A stretch of DNA of 64,000 bases from Maribacter sp. PR1. GTDB lineage: Bacteria; Bacteroidota; Bacteroidia; Flavobacteriales; Flavobacteriaceae. The stretch spans positions 310,001 to 374,000 of the forward strand of contig NZ_JAQPCG010000005.1 of assembly GCF_028464145.1 (NCBI RefSeq). Reading direction: 5' to 3'. The translations under genes were made by a program, and so were the position numbers. Shown here piece by piece: positions 26,967 through 36,171 of this stretch (the first letter of the stretch is position 1; each line of letters opens with the position of its first letter). A model generated the notes under the pieces. That model saw only the letters and a program-made list of their open reading frames with translations, was not told where the DNA came from and made no database searches.

Positions 26967-28379
26967 CTATTCCTTTTCCCACTCTGTATGGAAAATGCCC
27001 TCCCGATCCAACCTTTCATAGGTATGCGAACCAAAGTAGTCACGCTGGGCCTGAATTAGATTTAACGGCAACCTGCTTGAGGTATAGGCATCAAAATAAG
27101 TAAGGGAATTAGAAAGTCCAGGTAAAGGGATTCCGTTCTTTGCACCAAATGCTACCAATTCCCGGGCCGAATCCACGGTACTTTGTACTTTTTTTACAAA
27201 AGTTGGGGACAATAAAAGATTTGGTAGGGAGGCGTTAGCTTTAAAGGCTTCGGTAATATCCGCCAGTAATCCTGCCCTAATGATACATCCCGCACGCCAA
27301 ATTTTTGCGATCTCTGCAATATCCAATTCGTATCCATACTCTTTTGAGGCATCGGCCAATTGATGCAAACCTTGCGCGTAGGTTATAATAAAAGAGAAAT
27401 ATAAGGCCTCTTCTGTTATCTTTTCTAGAGTTCCTTTCTCCATGTGTTCTACTGAAGGCCGGTCATAGAGTTTGTCCGCTTCAATTCGTTCCTCTTTTAG
27501 TGCAGATATTTCACGCATACTTACGGCGACATCGATGGAGGGAACGGGAATTCCCAAATCCATAGCATTTTGGCTGGTCCATTTACCAGTTCCTTTTTGC
27601 TTGGCCTTGTCCAATATTTTGTCCACTAAACGACCTTCTCCCAAACTGTCTTCCTCTTCAAAGATTTCCGAGGTAATCTCAACCAAAAAGGATTGTAACC
27701 GGCCCTTGTTCCATTTGCTATACGTGGCGTGTAATTCGTCATTGTTAAAGTCACCTCCTTTTTTAAGCACATCATAAATCTCGGAGGTCAATTGCATCAA
27801 TCCGTATTCAATCCCATTGTGGACCATTTTTACATAGTTCCCGGCTGATTTCGGGCCTAAATAAGTTACACAAGGTTCTCCGTTATACTTCGCGGAAACC
27901 GCTTCAAATATGGGTTTTACATGTTGGTATGCTTCTTTATTGCCCCCGGGCATAATACTTGGTCCTCTTCGAGCTCCTTTAGCTCCCCCGGAAACACCCG
28001 CACCAAAAAAGTTGATTCCCTTTTTAGAGAGGTAGGCTTCCCTTCGGTCCGTATCCGTATAAAATGAGTTTCCGCCATCGATAATCAAGTCTCCTTCATC
28101 CAAATGAGGTAAAAGGTTTTCTATGACGATATCAACTACCTTTCCCGCTGGTACCAACAGCATGATTTTCCTTGGTTTGGATAAGGCTTCCAAAAAGACT
28201 TTATTATCCGTAGTAGCATTTACTTTGGCAGTATCTCCTCCTTCTTCAATCAGGGCATTTACCTTCTCCTCATCCAAATCATTACCGAAGGCCGTAAAGC
28301 CATTATCGGCTACGTTCAATATAAAATTTCGCCCCATAACGCCTAGTCCAACTAATCCAAAGTCGTATTTATTCTCCAT
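26967..28379 (-). CDS. gnd: 6-phosphogluconate dehydrogenase, decarboxylating
   Basis: The enzyme oxidises 6-phosphogluconate to ribulose 5-phosphate with NADP+. The Rossmann loop GLGVMGRNFILNVADNGF is at residues 11-28; the substrate motif GVSGGAKGARRGPSIMPGG lies near 130, and the catalytic Lys/Asn stretch VKMVHNGIEYGLMQ near 185. At 470 residues it has the length of the long, dimeric class. It is divergent from zwf-pgl, 142 bp apart, so the oxidative pentose phosphate pathway is complete here in one locus. Confidence 0.97.
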   Translation of the reverse strand: MENKYDFGLVGLGVMGRNFILNVADNGFTAFGNDLDEEKVNALIEEGGDTAKVNATTDNKVFLEALSKPRKIMLLVPAGKVVDIVIENLLPHLDEGDLIIDGGNSFYTDTDRREAYLSKKGINFFGAGVSGGAKGARRGPSIMPGGNKEAYQHVKPIFEAVSAKYNGEPCVTYLGPKSAGNYVKMVHNGIEYGLMQLTSEIYDVLKKGGDFNNDELHATYSKWNKGRLQSFLVEITSEIFEEEDSLGEGRLVDKILDKAKQKGTGKWTSQNAMDLGIPVPSIDVAVSMREISALKEERIEADKLYDRPSVEHMEKGTLEKITEEALYFSFIITYAQGLHQLADASKEYGYELDIAEIAKIWRAGCIIRAGLLADITEAFKANASLPNLLLSPTFVKKVQSTVDSARELVAFGAKNGIPLPGLSNSLTYFDAYTSSRLPLNLIQAQRDYFGSHTYERLDREGIFHTEWEKE

Positions 28380-28416
28380 ACAAATGCTGTTTTCTTATTA
28401 AAATATCGGTAAGCTT

Positions 28417-28424
28417 CAAAAATA
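28417..28424 (-). promoter_or_regulatory. Candidate -7 box for gnd
   Basis: On the minus strand this reads TATTTTTG, an exact TAnnTTTG match 38 bp upstream of the gnd ATG. No -33 TTG at the expected spacing was found. Confidence 0.45.
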
Positions 28425-28521
28425 AATTAAAATATTCAGAATACTTCCTAAGTTATGGTAAACTCATTGGTAATGGCCCCACTTTTCGATACTTTTAGGG
28501 TTTCAAATACGAAACATCCAT

Positions 28522-30054
28522 ATGAAGAATACAGAAAATCAAATGCTGGTTATTTTCGGTGCATCGGGAGACTTAACTGCCAGAAAATTAGTCCCGGCGT
28601 TGTACAATCTACATGAAGACGGGCAATTACCTAAAAATTTTGTGGTACTAGGGGCGAGTAGAAGCGATTTAACGGATGATGATTTTCGAAATCGAGTTGT
28701 TTTAGATAGCAAATATTTGAAGGACAAGCTAAAAGGTAAAAAAAAGGAGGAAATAGAAAAGTTTGCTAATATTTTCTTCTACCAAGATTTAGGCAAGGAT
28801 TATGATGTGGATTATACACCCTTACACAAACGTGTGAGCGACTTAAATGATGAAAAGGGTACGGAAGGTAATATCATGTATTATTTATCCACTCCACCCG
28901 GATTATATGAAACCATTGCAAAAAATTTAGCTGATGCAGGATTAAATACTCAAAAAAATGGATGGAAAAGGCTAATTGTGGAAAAGCCCTTCGGATATAG
29001 TCTGGACACCGCAAAGGCCTTGAACGAGGGGTTACAGAAGCACTTCAATGAATCCCAAATTTATAGAATTGATCATTATTTGGGTAAGGAAACGGTACAG
29101 AATCTCTTGGTAACCCGTTTTGCCAATAGCATTTTTGAACCGCTATGGAACAGAAATTATATTGATCATATTGAAATCACAAATGCAGAAAGCGTAGGGG
29201 TGGAGAAGCGTGGTGGATACTATGATAAGTCCGGAGCTTTAAGGGATATGTTTCAGAATCATTTACTTCAAATCGTTTCGCTCATTGTAATGGAACCCCC
29301 CATTGGTGACGGTGCCGAAGAAATAAGAAATGAAAAGGTGAAAGCCTTAAAATCGTTGCGTTTGATGCAGGATGAAAAGACATTACATGACCATACTATT
29401 AGAGCACAATACATGAAGTCTAAAATTGATGGAAAGGAAGTTAAAGGGTACCGTGAAGAAGAAGGTGTTGACCCAGAATCTACCACGGAAACCTATGCGG
29501 CGATAAAGTTCTTTGTAGATAACTGGAGGTGGAAAGATGTCCCATTTTATGTTAGAACTGCCAAACGTATGCCCACCAAGGTTACAGAAGTGGTTATTCA
29601 TTTTAAAACTCCGCACCATCAAATCTTTAAGGATTCCGGAATACATAACAAGGATAATAAGTTAATTATCAGGATTCAACCGGATGAAGGAATACTCATT
29701 AAATTTGGAGTAAAAGTTCCCGGACAGGGATTTAAGGTAGAACGTGCCAATCTAGACTTTTACTATTCCAGTTTGGCAGAAACTCATGTAATGGAGGCCT
29801 ATGAGAGATTGTTGCTAGATGCCATGCAGGGCGATGCGACGTTGTATGCACGAGCGGATGAGGTAGAGGCGGCGTGGGAGTTTGTTGACCCCATATTAGA
29901 TTATTGGAAAAGTGGAATAGATGTTCGGATGTACGGTTACCCGTCAGGGACTTGGGGTCCAGAAAATTCAGATGATTTAATTGAAGGGAATGGTTTTTGG
30001 CGCAATCCCGGCGAAAATTTGACCGATGATGAAAACTACTGTGTGCTCTGCTAA
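28522..30054 (+). CDS. zwf: Glucose-6-phosphate 1-dehydrogenase
   Basis: Zwf oxidises glucose 6-phosphate to 6-phosphogluconolactone and makes NADPH. The nucleotide loop is GASGDLTARKL (13-23). The active site RIDHYLGKETVQN begins at residue 182 with the catalytic His and Lys. EKPFGYS (154-160) is also conserved. The length is 510 residues, as usual. The C-terminus ends CVLC, without a known function. The pgl start is 29 bp downstream and the pair is co-oriented, so they are likely one operon divergent from gnd. Confidence 0.97.
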   Translation: MKNTENQMLVIFGASGDLTARKLVPALYNLHEDGQLPKNFVVLGASRSDLTDDDFRNRVVLDSKYLKDKLKGKKKEEIEKFANIFFYQDLGKDYDVDYTPLHKRVSDLNDEKGTEGNIMYYLSTPPGLYETIAKNLADAGLNTQKNGWKRLIVEKPFGYSLDTAKALNEGLQKHFNESQIYRIDHYLGKETVQNLLVTRFANSIFEPLWNRNYIDHIEITNAESVGVEKRGGYYDKSGALRDMFQNHLLQIVSLIVMEPPIGDGAEEIRNEKVKALKSLRLMQDEKTLHDHTIRAQYMKSKIDGKEVKGYREEEGVDPESTTETYAAIKFFVDNWRWKDVPFYVRTAKRMPTKVTEVVIHFKTPHHQIFKDSGIHNKDNKLIIRIQPDEGILIKFGVKVPGQGFKVERANLDFYYSSLAETHVMEAYERLLLDAMQGDATLYARADEVEAAWEFVDPILDYWKSGIDVRMYGYPSGTWGPENSDDLIEGNGFWRNPGENLTDDENYCVLC

Positions 30055-30082
30055 ATTTTAATTTTTACAGTAATTATTAGAA

Positions 30083-30796
30083 ATGGACATAAAAATATAC
30101 AAGAATAAAAAAGAAGTGGCCATGGAATTCTCCAAATACTTTATAGACTTCGTAGGAGAAAGGGAAGAGATACATATCGCATTATCAGGTGGGAGTACTC
30201 CCAAGATTGTTTTTGATGTATTGGCAGATACCTATGGTAAGGAAATCGATTGGAATAAAATTCACTTATATTGGGGCGATGAGCGCTGTGTAAGTCCCAC
30301 GGATGACGAAAGTAATTATAAAATGACCCTAGAACATTTGTTGTCCAAAATCGACATCCCAGAAGCCAATATTCATCGGGTATTGGGAGAAAACGAACCG
30401 AAAGATGAAGCTGTGCGTTACAGTGGAGTATTGGAAAAACAACTTCCTACTTCCAATGAAATTCCACAATTCGATTTGGTAATTCTAGGTATGGGGGATG
30501 ACGGACATACAGCTTCCATATTCCCATATGAAATTCACCTTTGGGATTCTGAAAAGGTATGTGAAGTTGCCATTCATCCGAATTCTGGTCAGCGGAGAAT
30601 TACGATAACAGGAAAAGTGATTAACAACGCACAAGAAGTAGCATTTCTGGTTACGGGAGAAGGCAAATCAGAAAAAGTAAGGATAATTACCCAAAAGGAG
30701 GATGGTTATATAAAGTATCCAGCATCGTTGGTATACCCCAATTCAAAAAAATTGGTATGGTTTTTAGACCAGGCAGCAGCTTCTGAAATATCTTAA
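30083..30796 (+). CDS. pgl: 6-phosphogluconolactonase
   Basis: It hydrolyses 6-phosphogluconolactone, the product of Zwf. Diagnostic motifs are LSGGSTPKIVFDVL (36-49), WGDERCVSPTDDESNY near 75, and the catalytic GMGDDGHTASIFP near 137. Length is 237 residues, normal for the NagB-like DevB class. It follows zwf by 29 bp. Its stop overlaps the stop of the convergent thioesterase by 4 bp, leaving no room for a terminator between them. Confidence 0.96.
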   Translation: MDIKIYKNKKEVAMEFSKYFIDFVGEREEIHIALSGGSTPKIVFDVLADTYGKEIDWNKIHLYWGDERCVSPTDDESNYKMTLEHLLSKIDIPEANIHRVLGENEPKDEAVRYSGVLEKQLPTSNEIPQFDLVILGMGDDGHTASIFPYEIHLWDSEKVCEVAIHPNSGQRRITITGKVINNAQEVAFLVTGEGKSEKVRIITQKEDGYIKYPASLVYPNSKKLVWFLDQAAASEIS

Positions 30797-31341
30797 AATT
30801 TTAGCTCAACCTTACAGTTTTCACTTTTTAGCTCTTTAAGGTACTGCTCGGCATTAAAGGTATAGGATTCAAATTTTGTATCTCGCTCCCGTGCTTCAAG
30901 TTTTCTGTATTTGCTTCGGGCAAATCTTCTTATTCCTTGTTTATCGGTTACCAATAATCCGGGTACAGGAACACTCTTGCCTTGTTCATCTTTGGCCACC
31001 ATGGTAAAATAGGAGGAATTACAATGTCTTTTTTCTCCTGTTGTAATATTTTCGGAATCTACACGAACACCGACCACCATTGAAGTTTTACCCGTATAAT
31101 TAATGGATGCCCTAAGTGTGACTAACTCCCCTACATCGATAGGATTCAGAAAATCCACCCGATTTACAGAAGCGGTTACACAATAGCGCTGAGAATGTTT
31201 GGAAGCACAGGCAAATGCAATTTGGTCCATTAAGTTTAAAATATGGCCACCATGTACTTTACCTCCAAAGTTGGAGTGGGAGGGGAGCATAAGCTCTGTA
31301 ATGGAGACCTGCGAGTCTTTTACGCTTTTATATTCTAACAT
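30793..31341 (-). CDS. Acyl-CoA thioesterase (YciA/BACH-type hotdog fold)
   Basis: A 182-residue hotdog-fold enzyme that hydrolyses acyl-CoA in the cytoplasm. The motif HSNFGGKVHGGHILNLMDQ (about 21-39) contains the catalytic Asp and hotdog helix, and the CoA-binding strands VTASVNRVDFLNPIDVG follow. The C-terminal 50 residues are a charged helical extension ending with the ELKSENCKVELKF tail. Substrate chain length is unknown. It starts on the same base that ends the next upstream gene and is probably in one operon with the 31341-31706 membrane protein and rmuC. Confidence 0.92.
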   Translation of the reverse strand: MLEYKSVKDSQVSITELMLPSHSNFGGKVHGGHILNLMDQIAFACASKHSQRYCVTASVNRVDFLNPIDVGELVTLRASINYTGKTSMVVGVRVDSENITTGEKRHCNSSYFTMVAKDEQGKSVPVPGLLVTDKQGIRRFARSKYRKLEARERDTKFESYTFNAEQYLKELKSENCKVELKF

Positions 31342-31706
31342 TATTTTCTAAAATGTGGGGATTGTTCCTGTTTTACCTGTGTTATGAAATATTTGGTGTC
31401 CCCTAACCAGAAAAAGGTGGCAAAACGTTCTGTATAATTCACTTTGACATATTGTCCTTGATAATCTTTAAGTTTTTGGATAACATCCTCGTCCTTATCC
31501 AATACCGAAAACGCAAAAATCTGGGCTCCTGAAATTCCTTGGCTAATTTCGCCTTCCCATGTCTTAATCAGAACCCCCTTATTACTAATTTTAATCAGCT
31601 CTCCCGACCTAACACCCTCACTGTAGGGCACAAAGTAGATAAAAGCATAAACCAAGGCAAACAGAACCAAGCAACCTCCCAGAAATAGAAATAATATTCG
31701 TTTCAT
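31341..31706 (-). CDS. Small single-pass membrane protein of unknown function
   Basis: The 121-residue protein has one N-terminal hydrophobic helix (ILFLFLGGCLVLFALVYAFIYF, split near Cys12) and an extracytoplasmic domain with a beta-rich pattern: GVRSGELIKISNKGVLIKTW, then GQYVKVNYTERFATFFWLG. Similar flavobacterial proteins are, as I recall, sometimes named '6-phosphogluconate dehydrogenase'; nothing in the sequence supports that and it should not be carried over. It is 6 bp after rmuC and shares one base with the thioesterase start. No function is assigned. Confidence 0.8.
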   Translation of the reverse strand: MKRILFLFLGGCLVLFALVYAFIYFVPYSEGVRSGELIKISNKGVLIKTWEGEISQGISGAQIFAFSVLDKDEDVIQKLKDYQGQYVKVNYTERFATFFWLGDTKYFITQVKQEQSPHFRK

Positions 31707-31712
31707 TTTAAA

Positions 31713-33065
31713 TTATAATTTAAGTTTAGGTTCTTCCTCCTCTTCAAAATCATCTTCTTTTGCTCTCTTAAGAATAGGTTCTGGAAGCGATTTTTTGGCC
31801 TTGGCGCCCATTTTCTTTAATTTTTCGATACTTGTAATAATATTACCACGCCCTTCGAAGAGTTTATTCATGGCGCCTTTGTATTCAGATTTGGCATCAT
31901 CCATTTTTTTTCCCACTTTGGTCAGATCGGACACAAAACCCTCAAATTTATCATATAGGGCCCCAGCTTGTTTTGCAATTTCTATGGCGTTTCTTTGTTG
32001 TTTTTCGTTGTTCCACATGCTGTCTATAGTCCGTAAAGTGGCTAATAAAGTAGATGGAGTAACGATTACGATATTTTGTTCAAAAGCCTTGTTATACAAG
32101 TTGTTATCGTTATTTATGGCAATGGCAAAAGCGGGCTCAATAGGCACAAACATCAAAACGAAATCTGGACTTTCCATTTCATAAAGGTCCTCGTATTTTT
32201 TGGCGGATAATTGGTCTACATGCCGTCTAAGGGAATTTATATGATCCTTTAAAAATTTTTCTTGAAATTCATCCTCGGCATTGATGTAGCGTTCATAATC
32301 GGTAAGGGAAACCTTGGAATCCACAATCATCTTTTTCCCATCAGGTAGGTTTATGATTACATCGGGAAGAACACGGGACCCATCTTCACGGGTAAAACTC
32401 TGCTGAACAGAGTACTCGCGATCTTTTTCGAGTCCGGATTTCTCCAATACACGCTCCAGAACCAATTCCCCCCAATTTCCTTGCATTTTACTATCTCCTT
32501 TCAATGCTTTCGTTAAATTCTCGGCCTCTTGGGTAATTTTTAAATTCTGCGTCTGTAGATTGAGCAATTGTTCCTTTAAGGCAGAATGTATACTAATGTT
32601 CTCCTTTTGACTTTCCTCAACCTTCTTTTCGAAAAGTTGAATCTTTTCGTTTAATGGAGTTAATATATTTTTAATGTTCTTTTCATTCCTTTCGGTAAAC
32701 TTCAGGCTTTTCTCTTCTAATATTTTATTGGCCAAATTTTCAAATTCCTTGGTGAATTTTTCTTGTAGTTTTTCCACCTCTTCCTTTTGTTCTGAATTTT
32801 TGGATTGTAGGTTCTCCAAATCCGCCTGATATCGTACAATTTGGTTACCCAATTGCTCTTTTTCTGAACGAAGTTCCTCCCTTTCGTTTTCTAGGGTTAA
32901 ATTCCTGTTTTCCAATTGGGTCCTTAAAAGTACCAACTGTCTATTTTCTTCCTCAAGCGTGCTCTGGCTAGACTTTGTTTTTAGGCTCTGGATATAGTTC
33001 CCTAGAAAAAAACCAATACCCAAACAGAGTACCGTTATTATGATGTAAAGTAGTGTCTCGTTCAT
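31713..33065 (-). CDS. rmuC: DNA recombination protein RmuC homolog
   Basis: RmuC-family proteins limit inversions and inverted-repeat recombination and carry a PD-(D/E)XK-like nuclease fold. The 450-residue protein has an N-terminal membrane anchor (residues 5-24), a long coiled coil (about 30-190), then the RmuC core with GNWGELVLERVLEKSGL, LPDVIINLPDGKKMIVDSKV and FVPIEPAFAIA. The C-terminus is Lys/Glu-rich and disordered. It lies 29 bp downstream of the ABC ATPase gene, so it may be read from the B12 operon. Confidence 0.95.
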   Translation of the reverse strand: MNETLLYIIITVLCLGIGFFLGNYIQSLKTKSSQSTLEEENRQLVLLRTQLENRNLTLENEREELRSEKEQLGNQIVRYQADLENLQSKNSEQKEEVEKLQEKFTKEFENLANKILEEKSLKFTERNEKNIKNILTPLNEKIQLFEKKVEESQKENISIHSALKEQLLNLQTQNLKITQEAENLTKALKGDSKMQGNWGELVLERVLEKSGLEKDREYSVQQSFTREDGSRVLPDVIINLPDGKKMIVDSKVSLTDYERYINAEDEFQEKFLKDHINSLRRHVDQLSAKKYEDLYEMESPDFVLMFVPIEPAFAIAINNDNNLYNKAFEQNIVIVTPSTLLATLRTIDSMWNNEKQQRNAIEIAKQAGALYDKFEGFVSDLTKVGKKMDDAKSEYKGAMNKLFEGRGNIITSIEKLKKMGAKAKKSLPEPILKRAKEDDFEEEEEPKLKL

Positions 33066-33094
33066 TTTTCAAATTACTCAAGTAAAGATACAGG

Positions 33095-33811
33095 TTACTT
33101 CTGAATACGGAAAGTTCCAGATAAAGCATCAAATTGTACGGTATCAGCCGGGAACAAACTCTCAAATGCCTTGTTTTCAATAAGTTTACAAGGTTCGTCA
33201 AAAGGATTATTTTTCCCTTCAAGAATTAATATTTTATCACATAATTGTATCGCCAATTCTATCTCATGACTCGTAAATAATATCGCTTTTTTGGTTTGAT
33301 GCGCTATGGATTTTAAAAGCTTAAGGATCTGTACTTTATGGAAAAGGTCCAAGTGGGTGGTGGGCTCGTCCAACAAAATAATCTCTGTATCCTGAGCAAG
33401 GGCACGGGCAATCATAACCCGCTGTAGTTGTCCGTCACTTAGAGCATAGCATTTTTTATCCTTTAGGTTCCCCAATGCTAATGTTTCAATAGTCTCAGAG
33501 ACTTTTTTAATATCCTTGGTAGTGAGAGTGCCCATCCAATTGGTATAAGGTTGCCGCCCGAGGGCAATAAGTTCTCTAACGGTCAAATTTTTAGAGGCAA
33601 TGGGTTCGGTTAGCACCAAACTTATCCGTTTTGCCAATTTATTGGCACTTAAATCTCCAAGCAACTCACCTTCAACCCTAATTTCTCCTCCCATAGAAGG
33701 TTGTAGTTTGCCGATTGTTTTTAATAAGGTCGATTTACCAATTCCATTAATTCCAATGATTGCCGCACACTCACCCGGTCTTATCCCAAAGGAAATATTG
33801 TTACATACCAT
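33095..33811 (-). CDS. ABC transporter ATP-binding protein of a FecCD/BtuCD-type importer; N-terminus extends beyond this start
   Basis: The protein has Walker A GINGIGKST (about 19-27), signature ALSDGQLQRVMIARAL, Walker B IILLDEPTTHLDL and the switch His in LFTSHEIEL. It powers uptake of an iron chelate or cobalamin-like ligand. The ATG at 33811 is the only canonical start, yet the frame stays open to 33913 and encodes the conserved first strands and A-loop (ITLQVNNLSIGYSG, about 33815-33856). So this start truncates the real N-terminus. No ATG, GTG or TTG precedes it in frame. A +1 shift from the permease, an AUC/AUU start, or a base error could explain it (see findings). Confidence 0.88.
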   Translation of the reverse strand: MVCNNISFGIRPGECAAIIGINGIGKSTLLKTIGKLQPSMGGEIRVEGELLGDLSANKLAKRISLVLTEPIASKNLTVRELIALGRQPYTNWMGTLTTKDIKKVSETIETLALGNLKDKKCYALSDGQLQRVMIARALAQDTEIILLDEPTTHLDLFHKVQILKLLKSIAHQTKKAILFTSHEIELAIQLCDKILILEGKNNPFDEPCKLIENKAFESLFPADTVQFDALSGTFRIQK

Positions 33812-33890
33812 TAAACCGCTATACCCAATGGATAGATTATTTACTTGAAGCGTGATATGTTCGGATTTTGAATTTTCGATATCAAAAAGT

Positions 33891-34922
33891 TTAAAAAACC
33901 ATCTTTCTTTTTCTCAACAATAACCAAATGACTACCGGAGCCCCAATAATACTGGTTATTGCGTTTATTGGTAATACTGAAGCTTGTCCAGGTAATTGCG
34001 CAATAACATCACATATTAACAAGATAATACTTCCGTATAACAAGACAGCTGGTACTAAAACTTTATGGTCGGTCGTATTAAATATCTGTCGGGTCAAATG
34101 AGGTACCGCTAGGCCAATAAACGCAATAGGGCCTGTAAATGCCGTAATACTGCCGGCAAGAATTCCGGTTGCGATAATAATGAGAAATCTTGATTTTTTT
34201 AGGTTTATACCTAGACTTTGGGCATAATTTTCTCCCAAAAGATATCCATTGAGCGATTTAATAGAAAAAATGCTTATCCCAATTCCTATGCATATCGCAA
34301 TCCCGAGAATAGCCAGTTGAACCCCGGATAAATCTCCAAGACTTCCATAAGTCCAAAAAACATACTGTTGTAATTTTTCTGCATTTGAAAAGTAGGATAG
34401 AACACTGACAACAGCTGCCGTAATACTGCCGATCATTAGCCCAATAATCAATAATGCCATGGTGTCCTTAATTTTGGTTGCAACTCCAATCACGAGAAAC
34501 AGCACTAGAAAACTCCCAATACTTGCCACAATTGCCAAAGAGATATCATTAATAATACTGATGGATATTATCCCCGAAAATAAGGAAAGACCCATTATAA
34601 GTAGCGCAACACCTAAACTTGCTCCCGAACTGATTCCCAATACAAAAGGACCTGCCAAAGGATTCCGGAACAAGGTTTGCATTAATAGTCCACTTAAAGC
34701 CAAACCTGAACCTGCCATAATAGCTGTAAGTGCCTTTGGTATTCTATAGTTCCAAATAATATACGTTAGGGATTCATTGTGGATTTCAAGACCAAAAATC
34801 ACCTTCAGCGTATCTAAAAATGAAATGGAAACAGAACCCAGACTAATACTAAGTACTATACAGAAAAACAGCACAACCCATAGTAGTCCAAAGCGAATAA
34901 CGTATGTTTTGTTAAGTTTCAA
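33891..34922 (-). CDS. FecCD-family ABC transporter permease (BtuC-like)
   Basis: A 343-residue inner-membrane permease with about nine or ten helices. Family motifs are FRNPLAGPFVLGISSGASLG near 90, LLGENYAQSLGI near 225 and the coupling region AFTGPIAFIGLAVPHLTRQIF near 260. It imports cobalamin, heme or an Fe-siderophore; the adjacent cobalamin riboswitch favours cobalamin. It starts directly after the substrate-binding protein gene with no gap. Its C-terminus ends LLLRKRKMVF at a TAA that lies on a run of six T and three A, beyond which the ATPase frame is open in +1. Confidence 0.93.
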   Translation of the reverse strand: MKLNKTYVIRFGLLWVVLFFCIVLSISLGSVSISFLDTLKVIFGLEIHNESLTYIIWNYRIPKALTAIMAGSGLALSGLLMQTLFRNPLAGPFVLGISSGASLGVALLIMGLSLFSGIISISIINDISLAIVASIGSFLVLFLVIGVATKIKDTMALLIIGLMIGSITAAVVSVLSYFSNAEKLQQYVFWTYGSLGDLSGVQLAILGIAICIGIGISIFSIKSLNGYLLGENYAQSLGINLKKSRFLIIIATGILAGSITAFTGPIAFIGLAVPHLTRQIFNTTDHKVLVPAVLLYGSIILLICDVIAQLPGQASVLPINAITSIIGAPVVIWLLLRKRKMVF

Positions 34923-36074
34923 TTATTCCAAGGGCTTAAAAAAGATGGGTTCATAATTCGGCAATAGTTCTGGATGGAAAATATGAATGAGGTCTTGCAA
35001 TACTAAATCTGGTCGTTGTGGAGCCAATTCATAGTATAGTAATCCTCCGGTTTCTCCTTTAGTTTTTGAAAAAGTATAGACTTTCCGGTTATTAAACGCA
35101 CTGAACTCTTTGTAATATTCACTGGCTTGTCCCAAATCTTTATAGCTTATATATTGAGCGGGAGCTATCCAGAACTCGGCGTTTTTTCCTTTTAATAAAA
35201 CGTTTTCCCAACTAAGGGATAGGCTACCTGTTTCTTCGGTTTCCTTCCACAAATAGTCTCCATTGGCATCTAAAATAAATTGTGCAGCCCAACTTTCACC
35301 CCCCGGAAGATACCATACATCCTTAAACATGGCGCCACTCATAACGGTAGGAGAGTTTTTTGCAGTTTGCGCAATTTCCTTTGCCTTTATGTATTGAGTT
35401 TCAATTTTGGAAAAAATATCATCTGCTAAACATTCTTTATTAAAAAATGGGGCAAAGAACTTGATCCATTCTGCTTTTCCCAAAGGGCTTTCTTCAGTCC
35501 AATCCCCATTATAGGCTACAGGAATGTTGGCGCGTTGGATGCTATTGTATGCCTTATTTTGGGCACTAATACTAAAGCCGACGACCAATTCCGGTCTTAA
35601 GGCAATAACCATTTCGGTATTTAGCGTTTCATTACTACCCAGTTCCATTATTTTATTCTCCTCAATTAATTTTCTGCTGGCCTTGGAAGAGATATATTTT
35701 GTTTCTGGGAATCCAATGAGCTTATCCAGCACTCCCAAAGCCTCCAAAGCTGGTATATGTGTTGTGGAGGTAACAACAAGGTTTTCAATGGGCGTTGCTA
35801 TAACGGCATCGTAGGCATTTTTATCCAAAGTAATCGTAGCTAATTTCTTTTTGGGTATTAGAGCATACGTAAATGCCGATTCAGCATTGGGCCATGGAGA
35901 AGTAATTTTAATTATCGTTATATCCGATCCAGTTTTCTCAATGGTAAACCCTTTCGCATATTTAACAGAAACTTTACTTACGGATGGAACCGTTCCGGGT
36001 GGTTTCATATCGGTTTTACAACCAAAAAAAGATAGGAGAAGCGATACGAGGAAAATAGATTTTAAGAACTTCAA
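34923..36074 (-). CDS. ABC transporter substrate-binding lipoprotein (BtuF/FecB-like, PF01497)
   Basis: This binding protein delivers the ligand to the permease. From a TTG at 36074 the protein begins MKFLKSIFLVSLLLSFFGC, a clean lipoprotein signal with Cys19. The frame also opens with GTG at 36125, but that adds 17 residues before the signal and overlaps a promoter-like GACTTTTG. The TroA/PF01497 fold shows VVTSTTHIPALEALGV, NEETLNTEMVIALRPELVVG-like sequence and PGGESWAAQFILDANG. The ligand is probably cobalamin because the divergent gene is a riboswitch-controlled receptor, but siderophores are possible. The permease starts immediately after it. Confidence 0.85.
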   Translation of the reverse strand: MKFLKSIFLVSLLLSFFGCKTDMKPPGTVPSVSKVSVKYAKGFTIEKTGSDITIIKITSPWPNAESAFTYALIPKKKLATITLDKNAYDAVIATPIENLVVTSTTHIPALEALGVLDKLIGFPETKYISSKASRKLIEENKIMELGSNETLNTEMVIALRPELVVGFSISAQNKAYNSIQRANIPVAYNGDWTEESPLGKAEWIKFFAPFFNKECLADDIFSKIETQYIKAKEIAQTAKNSPTVMSGAMFKDVWYLPGGESWAAQFILDANGDYLWKETEETGSLSLSWENVLLKGKNAEFWIAPAQYISYKDLGQASEYYKEFSAFNNRKVYTFSKTKGETGGLLYYELAPQRPDLVLQDLIHIFHPELLPNYEPIFFKPLE

Positions 36075-36147
36075 AAGCAGCCTAATTTTAAAAATCAATA
36101 TTTGTCGCAAGGTAACAAAAGTCACATTCTATTTAAATAAGAGTTTA

Positions 36148-36155
36148 TAGCTTTG
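36148..36155 (+). promoter_or_regulatory. Candidate -7 box for the 35-residue membrane protein
   Basis: TAGCTTTG matches TAnnTTTG and lies 16 bp before the ATG at 36172. The upstream -33 position has no TTG. It supports transcription of the small gene. Confidence 0.4.
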
Positions 36156-36171
36156 ATAAAAATCAATTTTT

